Shown in pieces: positions 7,148 through 15,353 of a DNA stretch of 64,000 nucleotides. Location of the stretch: assembly GCA_017301995.1 (NCBI GenBank), contig JAFLEH010000005.1:173181-237180 (forward strand). Reading direction: 5' to 3'. The position numbers and the translations under genes were made by a program. The notes beneath the pieces are model-generated. The model did no database searches. It saw only the letters and a program-made list of their open reading frames with translations, and had not been told where the DNA came from. Origin of the DNA: Verrucomicrobiota bacterium. GTDB lineage: Bacteria; Verrucomicrobiota; Verrucomicrobiia; Verrucomicrobiales; Akkermansiaceae. Every line of letters starts with the position of its first letter. Within the stretch, counting starts at the first letter, position 1.

Positions 7148-8964
7148 GAGCCCTGCATGACATCTGGCGCGAAGCATGGCAGCCGCCCGACCGCCGGCCG
7201 CCGTGGGCGTGGTGCGAGGATCACGTCGAGGGCATCCCGTATTCTCCGAACCCCGGCCGCTTTCGTGCTGAGAACTCGCCCTGGATCCGCGAGGTCATGG
7301 AAGCGTTGGTCGATCCGCGCATCCGGCTCGTGTCCATCATCGCGTCGGTCCAGTCATCCAAGACCACGGCACCCGAACTCACGCTCTGCTATATCATCAC
7401 CAACCTCCCGGGCCCGACGCTCTGGCTCGACCAAACCGACGAGGATGCCCGCGACTATTCCGAGGCACGGCTTCAGAAGTTGTTTGACCAATGCCAGCCG
7501 GTGGCGCGGCTCATGCCCACCGGCATCCACCGCCACAAGCGCAAGAACAACGCGATTCATTTCACCAACGGCATGGTGCTGTGGATTCTGGGTGCCCACA
7601 ACAAGACCAACCTGCAGCGCCGCTCGATCCGCTGGCTGGTCGGCGATGAGACCTGGCGTTGGCCCGAGGGGCACATGGCTGAGGCCGAAGCCCGCGTCAC
7701 CGCCTTCGGTTGGCTTGGCAAATGCATCTTCATGAGCCAGGGCGGCGAGGAGGATGACGACACCCACCGCAAGTTCCTAACGACCGACCAGCGCGAATGG
7801 ACGTTTGCATGTCCCGAATGCGGCCACCGGCAGCCGTTCAAGTGGGAGTGCGTCGAGTGGAGCAAGTCAGCCCGCGATGAATTCGGCGAGTGGGATTTCG
7901 ACGAGGTTCGGCGCACCACCGCGCTGCGCTGCGAGTCGTGCAACCACTACTTCGAGGATGGCGAACGGACCCGCCGAGAACTCAACGCCACCGGCGCGTT
8001 CGTCGCCAAGAATCCCAAGGCGTCCAAGGAAAATGTCGGCTTCCACTGGAATGCGCTGTGCGCGATGAGCTGGGGCCAGCTAGCCGAACTCTATCTGCGG
8101 GCCAAGACGGCGGCGAGAAAAGGCGATGTCTCGCTGCTCCAGCAATTTTATCAGAAGCGCCTTGGTTTACCGTGGCGTGAATATGTCGAGGATTACAAAC
8201 TGGAGATCACCAAGTCCGGCTACAAGCGGGGCGAGACGTGGGAGGAGGAGGGCGCGATCAACCCGAAGACCGGCGCCATCCTCGCCGCCCCGCTACCCGA
8301 GCGCACCGGCCTCATTCCGCTGCGCTTCATCACGGTGGACTGCCAGATGGATCATTTGTTCCTGGTCGTCCGCTCGTGGTCGGCCGAGGGATCGAGCCGC
8401 CTGATGTGGAACGAACGCATCCTGACCTTCACCGACATCGACGTGATGCAGGAACGCTTCGGCGTGCATCCGAGTTTGGTATTCCTCGACGCCGGCTATG
8501 CGACCTACGATGTCTATCGGGAGTGCGCGAAGCGCGGTTGGGTCGCGCTCATTGGCGACCGCCGCCCGGTCTATCCGCACAAGGGCCGCGATGGCAAGAC
8601 CGTCCAGCGGTTCTATTCGCCCAGGCGCAAGGTGGTGCTCTCGCACAAGCAGTCCTGCCATGTCCATTATTGGAGCAACCTCAACATCAAGGACACGCTC
8701 GCCCGTCTGCGGCGCAACCAGGACGCGAGCCGGGGGCCGACCTGGGAGGTGCCGGACGACATCGACGACGATTACCTGGCGCAGATGGAGAGCGAGCAGC
8801 GCATCAAGGAAAAGGGCCAGTGGATGTGGAAGCAGATCGGCTCGCGGCCGAACCACTACTTCGATTGCGAGTCGATGCAGGCGACCGCGGCGACCATGCT
8901 CAAGATCGTCGGACGCGAGGCGGTCGCCATCCCGCCGGTTGACACTGCGGACGGGGAGTCATGA
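7144..8964 (+). CDS. Terminase large subunit (GpA family)
   Basis: 606 residues, normal for GpA-type terminases (lambda gpA is 641). Residues 67-75 (ASVQSSKTT) are the variant Walker A of this family; IRWLVGDE at 162-169 is Walker B. A zinc-ribbon-like pair follows (CPECGHRQPF and CESCNHYFEDGE). The nuclease half has acidic positions in LRFITVDCQMDHLFLVVRSW and LVFLDAGYATYDVY. It translocates genome DNA into proheads and cuts at cos or pac sites. The downstream membrane-protein gene begins within its stop codon. Confidence 0.95.
   Translation: MRALHDIWREAWQPPDRRPPWAWCEDHVEGIPYSPNPGRFRAENSPWIREVMEALVDPRIRLVSIIASVQSSKTTAPELTLCYIITNLPGPTLWLDQTDEDARDYSEARLQKLFDQCQPVARLMPTGIHRHKRKNNAIHFTNGMVLWILGAHNKTNLQRRSIRWLVGDETWRWPEGHMAEAEARVTAFGWLGKCIFMSQGGEEDDDTHRKFLTTDQREWTFACPECGHRQPFKWECVEWSKSARDEFGEWDFDEVRRTTALRCESCNHYFEDGERTRRELNATGAFVAKNPKASKENVGFHWNALCAMSWGQLAELYLRAKTAARKGDVSLLQQFYQKRLGLPWREYVEDYKLEITKSGYKRGETWEEEGAINPKTGAILAAPLPERTGLIPLRFITVDCQMDHLFLVVRSWSAEGSSRLMWNERILTFTDIDVMQERFGVHPSLVFLDAGYATYDVYRECAKRGWVALIGDRRPVYPHKGRDGKTVQRFYSPRRKVVLSHKQSCHVHYWSNLNIKDTLARLRRNQDASRGPTWEVPDDIDDDYLAQMESEQRIKEKGQWMWKQIGSRPNHYFDCESMQATAATMLKIVGREAVAIPPVDTADGES
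8939..8960 (+). promoter_or_regulatory. TTGAC / GGGG bipartite start-proximal element
   Basis: TTGAC at 8939 and GGGG at 8953 precede ATG 8961 (22 bases from TTGAC). It lies inside the 3' end of the terminase gene. Confidence 0.4.
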
Positions 8965-9338
8965 AAAACATCACCATCCTTCGTTTCCTCACCGCAGTCG
9001 GCTCCATGTTCTCCACCGTGGCCGCGCTTGATTTGGCCGGCGTCGCCAATGTGTTCGATCCGCTGACCGCCAAATACCTGCTCGCCGCGGGTCCCGCCGC
9101 GCTGGCCGTCAAAGAACTTGTCGTGGTTCTCGGCGACTGGTTCGACGACGGCAAACCCAACAAGTCGTTCAAGCTCGGCGTGCTGTGTTTCGCGCTCGCG
9201 GTGCTGTCGCTGCCCTTCCTCGCGTCGTGTTCCACGCCGCCGCCGGTTTCCGGCACCTTCTCCAACAAGGACGGCCGGATCACGGTTCATCCGGACGGCC
9301 GCTTCGAGATCACCGTCGAACCCCGCACCTCCAAGTAA
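8961..9338 (+). CDS. Membrane protein, probable holin/spanin-type lysis protein
   Basis: 125 residues. The first 60 residues hold two hydrophobic stretches (ILRFLTAVGSMFSTVAALDL and LLAAGPAALAVKELVVVLG). A third hydrophobic stretch (FKLGVLCFALAVLSLPFLASC, ~70-90) ends in a lipobox-like LASC and is followed by a Pro-rich, beta-like tail (STPPPVSGTFSNKDGRITV). Its place directly upstream of the M15 endolysin supports a lysis role. The second half reads like a lipoprotein (o-spanin-like) signal placed inside the protein, which is odd. No start codon is present at that point, so a fusion is suggested. Confidence 0.55.
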   Translation: MKNITILRFLTAVGSMFSTVAALDLAGVANVFDPLTAKYLLAAGPAALAVKELVVVLGDWFDDGKPNKSFKLGVLCFALAVLSLPFLASCSTPPPVSGTFSNKDGRITVHPDGRFEITVEPRTSK

Positions 9339-9341
9339 GCC

Positions 9342-9782
9342 ATGCCTGCCGACACTTTCACCGATTGGTTCAATGCCCAAAAGTTCCGCCACTTTGGCGC
9401 GAGCGAATTCACCACCTACTTCGCCGCCGTGCGCAAGGGGGTGAAAAACAGCACCCCGCCCCGCAAGCTGTGGGACAACCTGGTGCCGACGCTGAGGATC
9501 GTGGACGCCCTGCGCGGACACCTCGGCAAACCCTGCCAAATCCTCAGTTCCTACCGTTCGCCCGAATACAACCGGGCGGTGGGCGGGGCACCGCTGAGCC
9601 AGCACCTTCAGTTCAACGCCCTGGACATCGCATTCGATGGCGTGCGGAGCGGCATTGTGTATGCGGTTCTTCTGGCATGGCGCAAGGACGGCAAGTTCAC
9701 CGGCGGGCTGGGTTTCTATCCGTCTTCCGGCTTCGTCCACATCGACACGCGCGGCAGCAACGCCACCTGGCAGGGTCAGTAA
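9342..9782 (+). CDS. M15-family peptidoglycan peptidase, endolysin
   Basis: 146 residues. The zinc-site signature of M15 peptidases is intact: SQHLQFNALDIAF supplies H88 and D95, and FVHIDTRG supplies H133. The upstream SSYRSPEYNRAVGG also fits the family. The enzyme should cleave D-Ala-containing peptide crosslinks at the end of the lytic cycle. No signal peptide is visible, so it probably depends on the holin-like protein encoded 3 bases upstream. Its position between terminase and portal, rather than after the tail genes, is unusual relative to lambda. Confidence 0.88.
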   Translation: MPADTFTDWFNAQKFRHFGASEFTTYFAAVRKGVKNSTPPRKLWDNLVPTLRIVDALRGHLGKPCQILSSYRSPEYNRAVGGAPLSQHLQFNALDIAFDGVRSGIVYAVLLAWRKDGKFTGGLGFYPSSGFVHIDTRGSNATWQGQ

Positions 9783-9806
9783 CCGGCACCCAAGCCCAAT
9801 CGACAC

Positions 9807-10067
9807 ATGGCCCGAGGACTGTTCATCACCGGATTCACCGTCGCCGAAGTGCTTGTCATTCAGCAGCGCGCCAAGGATCTGCTGTCTGAGGGCAAGACCA
9901 TCATGAACTGGAACGACGCGGAAACGTCGGTGTCCAAGCAGTTCGTCCTGCCCGTTGACCAGGTGCTTGAGGAATGCGATCACGCGCTCCGGGTTCTTGA
10001 CCCGGCCACCTACGGCCGAACCCGCATCGCCGGTGCCTCCTACATCTCCGGATACCTCCCGAAATGA
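9807..10067 (+). CDS. gpW-like head-tail connector (small)
   Basis: 86 residues, start ATG 9807, overlapping the portal start by four bases (ATGA). Placement immediately before the portal matches lambda gpW, a small alpha+beta protein that seals the portal vertex. The sequence (FTVAEVLVIQQRAKDLLSEGKTIMNW) is consistent with a gpW-type N-terminal helix. Assignment relies on position and size more than on strong motifs. Confidence 0.55.
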   Translation: MARGLFITGFTVAEVLVIQQRAKDLLSEGKTIMNWNDAETSVSKQFVLPVDQVLEECDHALRVLDPATYGRTRIAGASYISGYLPK

Positions 10068-11476
10068 GCCGCCTCAAATCCATTGTTCGCCTGCTGCTGC
10101 CCCCCGTCCTCGTTCCGAAGGCGTGGGGTTCGCCGTTTGAGGCCGCCAACTGGTCGCCCCGCCGTGGCGCGGTGCCGGGTGCCTCGCCGAGCGACGCCCG
10201 CAACGAACTCACCCCCGGCGTGCGCACCGAGCTGGTTCGCAAGGCACGCTACCTCCACAAGAACAGCGGATTCGTTAGGGAGCTGGTCGCCAACATGGCA
10301 ATCTATTCCACGGGCGACGGCATCCGCGTCCAGGCACAGTCGGGCAATCCGGCGTGGAACCGCAAAGCCGAGGAGTTCTTTTCCCTGTGGGCCGCCCGCT
10401 GCGAAGTGACGCGCCGGTTTTCGTTCGCCGAATGCCAGTCGCTGGTGTGCCGGGGCGTGGACATCGACGGCGAGTATTTCGTCCACAAGACCCGCGACGC
10501 CGAGGGCGAGCCGCGCATCCAGTTGATCGAGTCCCACCGGATCGGCGACGAGTTCGGATCAAAAGAAACCATCGACGGCGTTGGCCTCGACGCGTGGGGG
10601 GCGCCGGTGTTCTACCGGGTGTTGGAGGATGGCCGCAAAGTCCGCGATCTCCCGGCCGAGGCGATTCTTCACATCCATGAGCCCGAGTGGGCCGGCGGCG
10701 TTCGGTCGCATCCGACGATCCAGCATTCCATCAACCATGTGCTCGATGAAATGGAGTTGCTCGCCCTGGAGAAACACGCGGTCAAAGACAACGCCGACGT
10801 GGCCCGCGTGCTGAAAACCGCCCGTGGCGAGATCGACGACAACGGTGATTTCGTGGTGGGCGGCGGCAGCACCGGCGGCGAGGCCAGCGACCCGGTCACG
10901 CTTCAACGCATCGTCGGCGGCAAGTTGGTTGCTCTCAAGCCCGACGAGTCGCTCGACAGCTTCCAATCGAACCGCCCCAGCCCCACTTTCACCGGATTCC
11001 TGGAGCACCTGCGGCGTGACGCAGCGCTCGGGGTGATCCCCTTCGAGTTTGCGGCGGATTCCAGCAAGATCGGTGGCGCGGGTGTTCGGCTCATCGTTGC
11101 CAAGGCGGATCGCCGGTTCTCGTTCCGCCAGCTCATTCTGGAACGGCGGTTGATCCAGCCGGTGTGGGCCTATGTGATCGGCGACGCCATCGACCGCGGC
11201 CTGCTGCCGCCCGTCGCCGGATGGTGGAAAATCACGTCGGTGCCACCCCGCCGGATCACCGTGGACGCGGGCCGCGAAGCCCAACAGAACCGCGCCGACG
11301 TGGAAATGGGCCTCAAGACGCTCAGCGACCACTATGCCGAACTGGGTGCGGACTTCGGCGAGGAGATCGAGCGCCGCGCGACCGACGCGAAGATGATCCT
11401 GGAAACCGCCCTGAAATACGGTGTGCCGGTGGACATGCTGTGGAAGCCAGCGATACGGGAGCAACGCCAGGCTTGA
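10064..11476 (+). CDS. Portal protein (lambda gpB family)
   Basis: 470 residues. It has the family landmarks RTELVRKARYLHKNSGFVRE (clip/stem start), NMAIYSTGDGIRVQAQSG, ARVLKTARGEID, and the C-terminal FEFAADSSKIGGAGVRLIVAKADRRF. It forms the dodecameric vertex through which DNA enters and to which the tail connects. Its overlap with the gpW-like gene and its position upstream of the S49 protease match lambda W-B-C order, with a cargo gene inserted between B and C. Confidence 0.93.
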   Translation: MSRLKSIVRLLLPPVLVPKAWGSPFEAANWSPRRGAVPGASPSDARNELTPGVRTELVRKARYLHKNSGFVRELVANMAIYSTGDGIRVQAQSGNPAWNRKAEEFFSLWAARCEVTRRFSFAECQSLVCRGVDIDGEYFVHKTRDAEGEPRIQLIESHRIGDEFGSKETIDGVGLDAWGAPVFYRVLEDGRKVRDLPAEAILHIHEPEWAGGVRSHPTIQHSINHVLDEMELLALEKHAVKDNADVARVLKTARGEIDDNGDFVVGGGSTGGEASDPVTLQRIVGGKLVALKPDESLDSFQSNRPSPTFTGFLEHLRRDAALGVIPFEFAADSSKIGGAGVRLIVAKADRRFSFRQLILERRLIQPVWAYVIGDAIDRGLLPPVAGWWKITSVPPRRITVDAGREAQQNRADVEMGLKTLSDHYAELGADFGEEIERRATDAKMILETALKYGVPVDMLWKPAIREQRQA

Positions 11477-11507
11477 GATTCCTCAGATATACCGACGAAA
11501 CAAACTG

Positions 11508-11541
11508 GACAAAGGGGCTGCACACTGGTCTTTTTGTCGCC
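11508..11541 (+). repeat. Left copy of GACAAA...TTTGTC(GCC) inverted repeat flanking the cargo gene
   Basis: GACAAA (11508-11513) pairs with TTTGTC (11533-11538), followed by GCC. The same arms recur at 12440-12484 on the other side of the cargo gene. It lies just after the portal stop and could act as a weak stem-loop or terminator, or mark the insertion boundary. Confidence 0.4.
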
Positions 11542-11599
11542 GAGAGATATAAGCACAGTTAGGTGCATTCTCAGGAATCAAGTCCAGTTCACCCCCACA

Positions 11600-12418
11600 A
11601 TGATCACGAAATCCAAACTCCTACTCACAGCCGTCATGTTGGGTTGTGCGCCAATAACCGAGGGAGGCATCTCGCTCGAATGGAAGTTTACCTTCGATGG
11701 ATCGACCATTGGGATGCCCAGCCAGTCGTTCGTCATCAGTCAGGCCAAGGTCGCCGCCTCTGGACATGCGATTCTTGAGGTTCGCTCCCAGCCCAATCCT
11801 CCGGGAGTTCATGAACTCCGGTATGCCATGCTGGACCCGAATGGAAAACAAACATGGGTCAGCGACAACATGGCGGGCACTACAAATACCCAACTTAGAA
11901 TTATCCATGTGACGTCCGATGCCGCCGTGCTTGTGGCTGATGGGGATTGGAGTAGCCCAACTTCCGTCACGAAAGTCTTCACATATAACGCAAAAGCATC
12001 TCCGGTTTTCTCATCCATAACACTGGGGAACGACGAGAGAATCGCGATGTTCCAGGACGATTCGGCATACAATTCCAATACCTTGGTTCCGCCCGGATCG
12101 CTCTGCACGCCAACGGCATTCTACACGCTTTCGGGATACCCGAATCATTTTGGGACTATGCCAACATCCTTCTGCAAATACAAGGTCGATCTGGCATCCT
12201 CGACTCCGACAGTTGTGGAATCGTTTTCCGGCGTTGATTCCGCGAACTTCGTTATCAAATGGCATGGCATCGCCAATGTGCAATATCAGATCCAGGAATC
12301 CGAGGACCTTGTTAGCTGGACGAATACCGGATCCACTATCTCCGGTATAGGCGCGCTAATGTCCTGGTCAACTCAGGCATCATCACCAAAGCGATTCTAT
12401 CGAATCACGCACCAATAG
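11600..12418 (+). CDS. Moron: secreted protein with host-type C-terminus
   Basis: 272 residues from ATG 11600; the ORF runs further upstream but MITKSKLLLTAVMLGCAPITEGG is a typical signal peptide. The middle is beta-rich with no named domain. The C-terminus (NVQYQIQESEDLVSWTNTGS ... FYRITHQ) resembles the end domain of many verrucomicrobial extracellular proteins and the end of the 1859-residue protein in this window (FYRVSSTKP). The gene is visibly AT-richer than its neighbours and sits between portal and protease, so it is cargo rather than a virion gene. A role in the lysogen's surface is likely; the exact function is unknown. Confidence 0.7.
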   Translation: MITKSKLLLTAVMLGCAPITEGGISLEWKFTFDGSTIGMPSQSFVISQAKVAASGHAILEVRSQPNPPGVHELRYAMLDPNGKQTWVSDNMAGTTNTQLRIIHVTSDAAVLVADGDWSSPTSVTKVFTYNAKASPVFSSITLGNDERIAMFQDDSAYNSNTLVPPGSLCTPTAFYTLSGYPNHFGTMPTSFCKYKVDLASSTPTVVESFSGVDSANFVIKWHGIANVQYQIQESEDLVSWTNTGSTISGIGALMSWSTQASSPKRFYRITHQ

Positions 12419-12439
12419 GCAAATTTGAGTTTGAACCCG

Positions 12440-12484
12440 ACAAAGGTAGCAGGTCTGGCTGCCTCGTGATGATGTTTGTCGCCA
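12440..12484 (+). repeat. Right copy of GACAAA...TTTGTC(GCC) inverted repeat
   Basis: GACAAA at 12440-12445 and TTTGTC at 12476-12481, followed by GCC, repeat the arms found before the cargo gene. The copy ends six bases before the TTGAC element of the protease gene. Confidence 0.4.
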
Positions 12485-12489
12485 GACCG

Positions 12490-12508
12490 TTGACACCGCC
12501 GCCGGGGG
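12490..12508 (+). promoter_or_regulatory. TTGAC / GGGGGG bipartite start-proximal element
   Basis: TTGAC starts exactly 19 bases before GTG 12509, with CCGGGGG directly before the start. It lies just right of the cargo insertion. Confidence 0.5.
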
Positions 12509-13777
12509 GTGAATCCGCTCCTGCAATCCCGTGAATGGCTGATCCAGCCAGAAGCCCTGCGCTCGATGGCGCTGGCCGTCCGTGCCTTCAATGAGCGTGG
12601 CGGCCAACTGCCCCAGTCCCGACCGCAAAGCCCGCTGCTCAGCGTCGATAACGGCGTCGGTGTCGTGTCCATCGAGGGACCGATCCTCCGCAAACCCGAC
12701 CTGTTCGCCCGCGTGCTGATGGGGGCCGTTGGTTCCGACGAAATCGGCGCGGCGCTGCGTGAGGCAAACCAGCGCGACGACATCAAGGCGGTGTTCCTCG
12801 ACATCGACTCTCCCGGCGGCACGGTGGCCGGCACTCCCGAACTCGCCGCTGCCGTCAAAGCGATCAATGAGAACAAACCGGTCTATGCGTTTTCGTCCGG
12901 ACTCATGTGTTCGGCGGCCTACTGGATCGCGTCACAGGCCTGCGCCGTTTATGCCACGCCATCCGCCCAGGTCGGGTCCATCGGCGTGGTGCAGGTGGTG
13001 ATCGACGATTCCGCCGCGCTCGCCAGCGAGGGGATCAAAGTGGAGGTGTTCGCGGTCGGCAAATACAAATCCATCGGCGCACCCGGCACGTCCCTGACCG
13101 ACGCCCAGCGGGACCTGATCAATTCCAACCTCGCCGAGATCGCGGGGGAGTTCCATGCCGCCGTGCTGGCCAAAAAGCGGTCCATCCCGGCAGAGGCGAT
13201 GGAAGGCCAAACCTTCAGCGGCAAACAGGCGCAGCGGTTCAACATCGCGGGTATGGTTCCGGACCGTGCCGAAGCCATGCGCCGCCTCCGCGTTTTCCAT
13301 GCGACGGTTGACACGAAATCACGGGTGATGAACGCACCCGAAGACATCCTCGCCCAAACCAAGGCCCAACTGGAAGCACTCCAACGCGACCACCAGGCGC
13401 AAACCGAACTGCTCAACGAAGCCTCGGCCAATGCCGAATCGCTGCGCGGCCAAACCGCGATCCTCACCGCCGAAATCGAGACGCTCAAGGCCGAGCGCGA
13501 CACCGCCAACGGCAACGCCGCCGCGCTGCAAACCCGTGTGACCGAACTCCAGACCGCCCAGGCCGATTTCGACACCCGTGTTCAGACCGAGGTGGCCCGA
13601 GTCGTCGCCTCCACCGGCACCACGCTTCCGGCCCGCGTCACTCCCGCGGGTGACCAACCGCAGGCGGCGGAACTCCACGCGCAATTCGCCGCCATCACCG
13701 ATCCCGCCGCCCAGACCGTCTTCTGGCGCAAGCTCACCCCCGAACAACAAGCCCTCATCCTCAAGCACCAAGCCTGA
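12509..13777 (+). CDS. S49-family prohead protease with C-terminal scaffold domain
   Basis: 422 residues with a GTG start. The SppA-like peptidase covers ~45-265: DIDSPGGTVAG (98-108), the probable catalytic Ser135 in GLMCSAAYWIAS, and the general-base Lys, probably K187, in GKYKSIG. After ~274 the protein becomes a long coiled coil (LEALQRDHQAQTELLNEASAN..., LKAERDTANGNAA) ending in a helical tail (FWRKLTPEQQALILKHQA) that could bind the coat protein. This is the lambda gpC/Nu3 plan: protease plus scaffold in one frame, with the scaffold probably also made alone from 13328. Confidence 0.92.
   Translation: MNPLLQSREWLIQPEALRSMALAVRAFNERGGQLPQSRPQSPLLSVDNGVGVVSIEGPILRKPDLFARVLMGAVGSDEIGAALREANQRDDIKAVFLDIDSPGGTVAGTPELAAAVKAINENKPVYAFSSGLMCSAAYWIASQACAVYATPSAQVGSIGVVQVVIDDSAALASEGIKVEVFAVGKYKSIGAPGTSLTDAQRDLINSNLAEIAGEFHAAVLAKKRSIPAEAMEGQTFSGKQAQRFNIAGMVPDRAEAMRRLRVFHATVDTKSRVMNAPEDILAQTKAQLEALQRDHQAQTELLNEASANAESLRGQTAILTAEIETLKAERDTANGNAAALQTRVTELQTAQADFDTRVQTEVARVVASTGTTLPARVTPAGDQPQAAELHAQFAAITDPAAQTVFWRKLTPEQQALILKHQA
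13308..13327 (+). promoter_or_regulatory. TTGAC / GGG element before the internal scaffold start
   Basis: TTGAC at 13308 lies 20 bases before the in-frame ATG 13328, with CACGGGTG next to the start. It sits wholly inside the protease gene and has the same geometry as the elements before independent genes. Confidence 0.45.
13328..13777 (+). CDS. Internal in-frame scaffold protein (Nu3-like)
   Basis: 149 residues from ATG 13328, in frame with the protease (codon 274). It would contain only the coiled-coil region and C-terminal helix. In lambda the scaffold Nu3 starts inside gene C in the same way. Here the start is marked by the TTGAC/GGG element also used by stand-alone genes of this phage. 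The scaffold would line the prohead interior and be degraded by the S49 protease. Independent expression is inference. Confidence 0.6.
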   Translation: MNAPEDILAQTKAQLEALQRDHQAQTELLNEASANAESLRGQTAILTAEIETLKAERDTANGNAAALQTRVTELQTAQADFDTRVQTEVARVVASTGTTLPARVTPAGDQPQAAELHAQFAAITDPAAQTVFWRKLTPEQQALILKHQA

Positions 13778-13813
13778 TTCCGCCAGTAGTCCAACATCCA
13801 AGCCTAACACACC

Positions 13814-14707
13814 ATGTCCAACACCCTCACCAATGTCAAAGACATCAAGGTCGCCCAGAAGGCGCTCATGCCCTTCACCGCGAACCTGATGCCCGTCACC
13901 TCGTTCTCCACCAATTTCGGTCCCCAGCAGGCTGACAAGGGCGACACCGTGCGCGTGCCGCTCATTGGCGCTCCGTCCGGGTCGAGCGACTTCGCGGGTG
14001 ACTATACCGCCAACTCGGATTCGACCGTCACCACCATCCCGGTGACGCTCAACCGTCACAAGTTCAAGACGGTCCACGTCACCGCCCGCGAAGCTTCGGA
14101 AACCGCCATGGATCTGCTCGACACCCTGGTCGGCACCGCCGCCCAACAGCTCGCCCAGGATGTGCTGCTCGACATTATGACGGTCATAACCCTGGCCAAC
14201 TTCGGCGTTCCCATCCCGGCGGTGGCCGCCACCAACTTCGATTACAAGAAGGTGCTCAACATCCGCGAGGCGTGCGGCAACGCCAAGATGCCGGCCTCGC
14301 CCCGGTCGCTGGTGCTCGACGCCGGTTACTACACCAACCTGCTCGCCGACGATGTGGTCGCCAAGAGCTTCAACCTCAACCTGAGCGCCCCCGGTGTCAC
14401 CGAGGGACTCATCAGGCGGCTGGCGGGTTTCGACCTCCACGAAACGGTGGTGATTCCCGCCGACCACGCGGAAAAGCTCGTCGGCTTCGCCGTTCACCCG
14501 AGCGCGGTGGCGGTGGCCATGCGCTACCTCCAGCCGGTCGCCGAATACCAGCAGTCCGGGGCCGTCACCGATCCGCAAACCGGCATGACCTTCGGCTACC
14601 TGCGCTTCACCGACACTCGCGCCAACAAGGTCTTCGTCACCATCGAATGCCTCTACGGCTTCACCGTTGGCAAATCCGACGCCCTGAAGCGCCTCGTCAA
14701 ACCGTGA
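13814..14707 (+). CDS. Major capsid protein (HK97-fold, predicted)
   Basis: 297 residues directly after the protease/scaffold gene. It starts with a helical arm (KDIKVAQKALMPFTANLMPV) and then a beta-rich extended-loop region (DTVRVPLIGAPSGSSDFAGDY). The body includes HKFKTVHVTAREASETAMDLLDTL and LVLDAGYYTNLLADDV, then a C-terminal beta segment TGMTFGYLRFTDTRANKVFVTIECLYG. This layout is usual for phage coat proteins of the P22/HK97 lineage. No maturation cleavage site is evident, and no separate delta domain is needed because scaffold is encoded upstream. Confidence 0.87.
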   Translation: MSNTLTNVKDIKVAQKALMPFTANLMPVTSFSTNFGPQQADKGDTVRVPLIGAPSGSSDFAGDYTANSDSTVTTIPVTLNRHKFKTVHVTAREASETAMDLLDTLVGTAAQQLAQDVLLDIMTVITLANFGVPIPAVAATNFDYKKVLNIREACGNAKMPASPRSLVLDAGYYTNLLADDVVAKSFNLNLSAPGVTEGLIRRLAGFDLHETVVIPADHAEKLVGFAVHPSAVAVAMRYLQPVAEYQQSGAVTDPQTGMTFGYLRFTDTRANKVFVTIECLYGFTVGKSDALKRLVKP

Positions 14708-14741
14708 GCCACCCAACCCTAACCCCCAGCCAATCAAGACC

Positions 14742-15254
14742 ATGATTCCGTTCAGCTTCACCGGCAACGCCGGATCCACCCTCAGCCATGTCGTCGTTCC
14801 CGCCAGCGGGCGCGACCGCATCCGCGTCCAGTATGTGAGCGCCACCTCCGACAAGGCGGCTTCGCTGCTCACCTTCAAGCTCCCGTCGAAATCGACCGTC
14901 GTCACCGCCACCAGCGCGGCCAACCAGACCGTCATCAACTGCGTGCCCTACGCCGGGGCGGCTGCCAATGATGTGGTGGTGCTGTTCTCCGCAGTCACCG
15001 GCACCGGTATCCGCGGCGTGGTCGCCTCGGTGCAGGCCGGGGTGTCGATCACGCTCAACGCCAACCTTGGCCTGGCCCTCGCGCCCGGCGACATGGTCCA
15101 CCTGATGGCCACCGCCGGCCAAATCCCGGTCGGTGCCGCCACCAAGGAGGCCAACGCGCCGACCGTGTTCGTGGTCAACGAGGGGCCCGGCCTCATCGAG
15201 TTGGACGGCACCGCCGCTTGCCGGGTCAATCTGGTCGCTGGCGAGTATTCCTAG
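14742..15254 (+). CDS. Probable capsid decoration / head accessory protein
   Basis: 170 residues, all-beta in appearance, low in charge and rich in Val, Ala, Thr and Gly (VVVPASGRDRIRVQYVSATSDK, GIRGVVASVQAGVSITLNANL). It lies directly after the capsid gene and before a strong terminator, the usual spot for decoration proteins such as lambda gpD. No specific family recognised. The call is positional. Confidence 0.5.
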   Translation: MIPFSFTGNAGSTLSHVVVPASGRDRIRVQYVSATSDKAASLLTFKLPSKSTVVTATSAANQTVINCVPYAGAAANDVVVLFSAVTGTGIRGVVASVQAGVSITLNANLGLALAPGDMVHLMATAGQIPVGAATKEANAPTVFVVNEGPGLIELDGTAACRVNLVAGEYS

Positions 15255-15299
15255 CCCATTTCCTCGCATCGGGTGATGTGCGGTTGTTTGCATAACACT

Positions 15300-15336
15300 C
15301 ACCCTCTCCGGGCAACCGGGGAGGGTGTTTCATTTT
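15300..15336 (+). terminator. Rho-independent terminator after the capsid genes
   Basis: A 12-bp stem (arms 15300-15311 and 15316-15327, one G-T pair) with a GCAA loop is followed by TTTCATTTT. It separates the head genes from the connector and tail genes, so the latter need either read-through or the element at 15335. Confidence 0.85.
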
Positions 15337-15353
15337 GACAGTGCGGCACGGGC
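15335..15353 (+). promoter_or_regulatory. TTGAC / GGG bipartite start-proximal element
   Basis: TTGAC begins exactly 19 bases before ATG 15354 and CACGGGC touches the start. It overlaps the T-run of the preceding terminator, so the next transcript may begin here. Confidence 0.5.

Noticed and set aside
13319..14938. 539-residue ORF on the minus strand
   Set aside because: It is antisense to the scaffold and capsid genes; Gly/Val/Glu-rich low-complexity composition is a mirror of their codons in GC-rich DNA.
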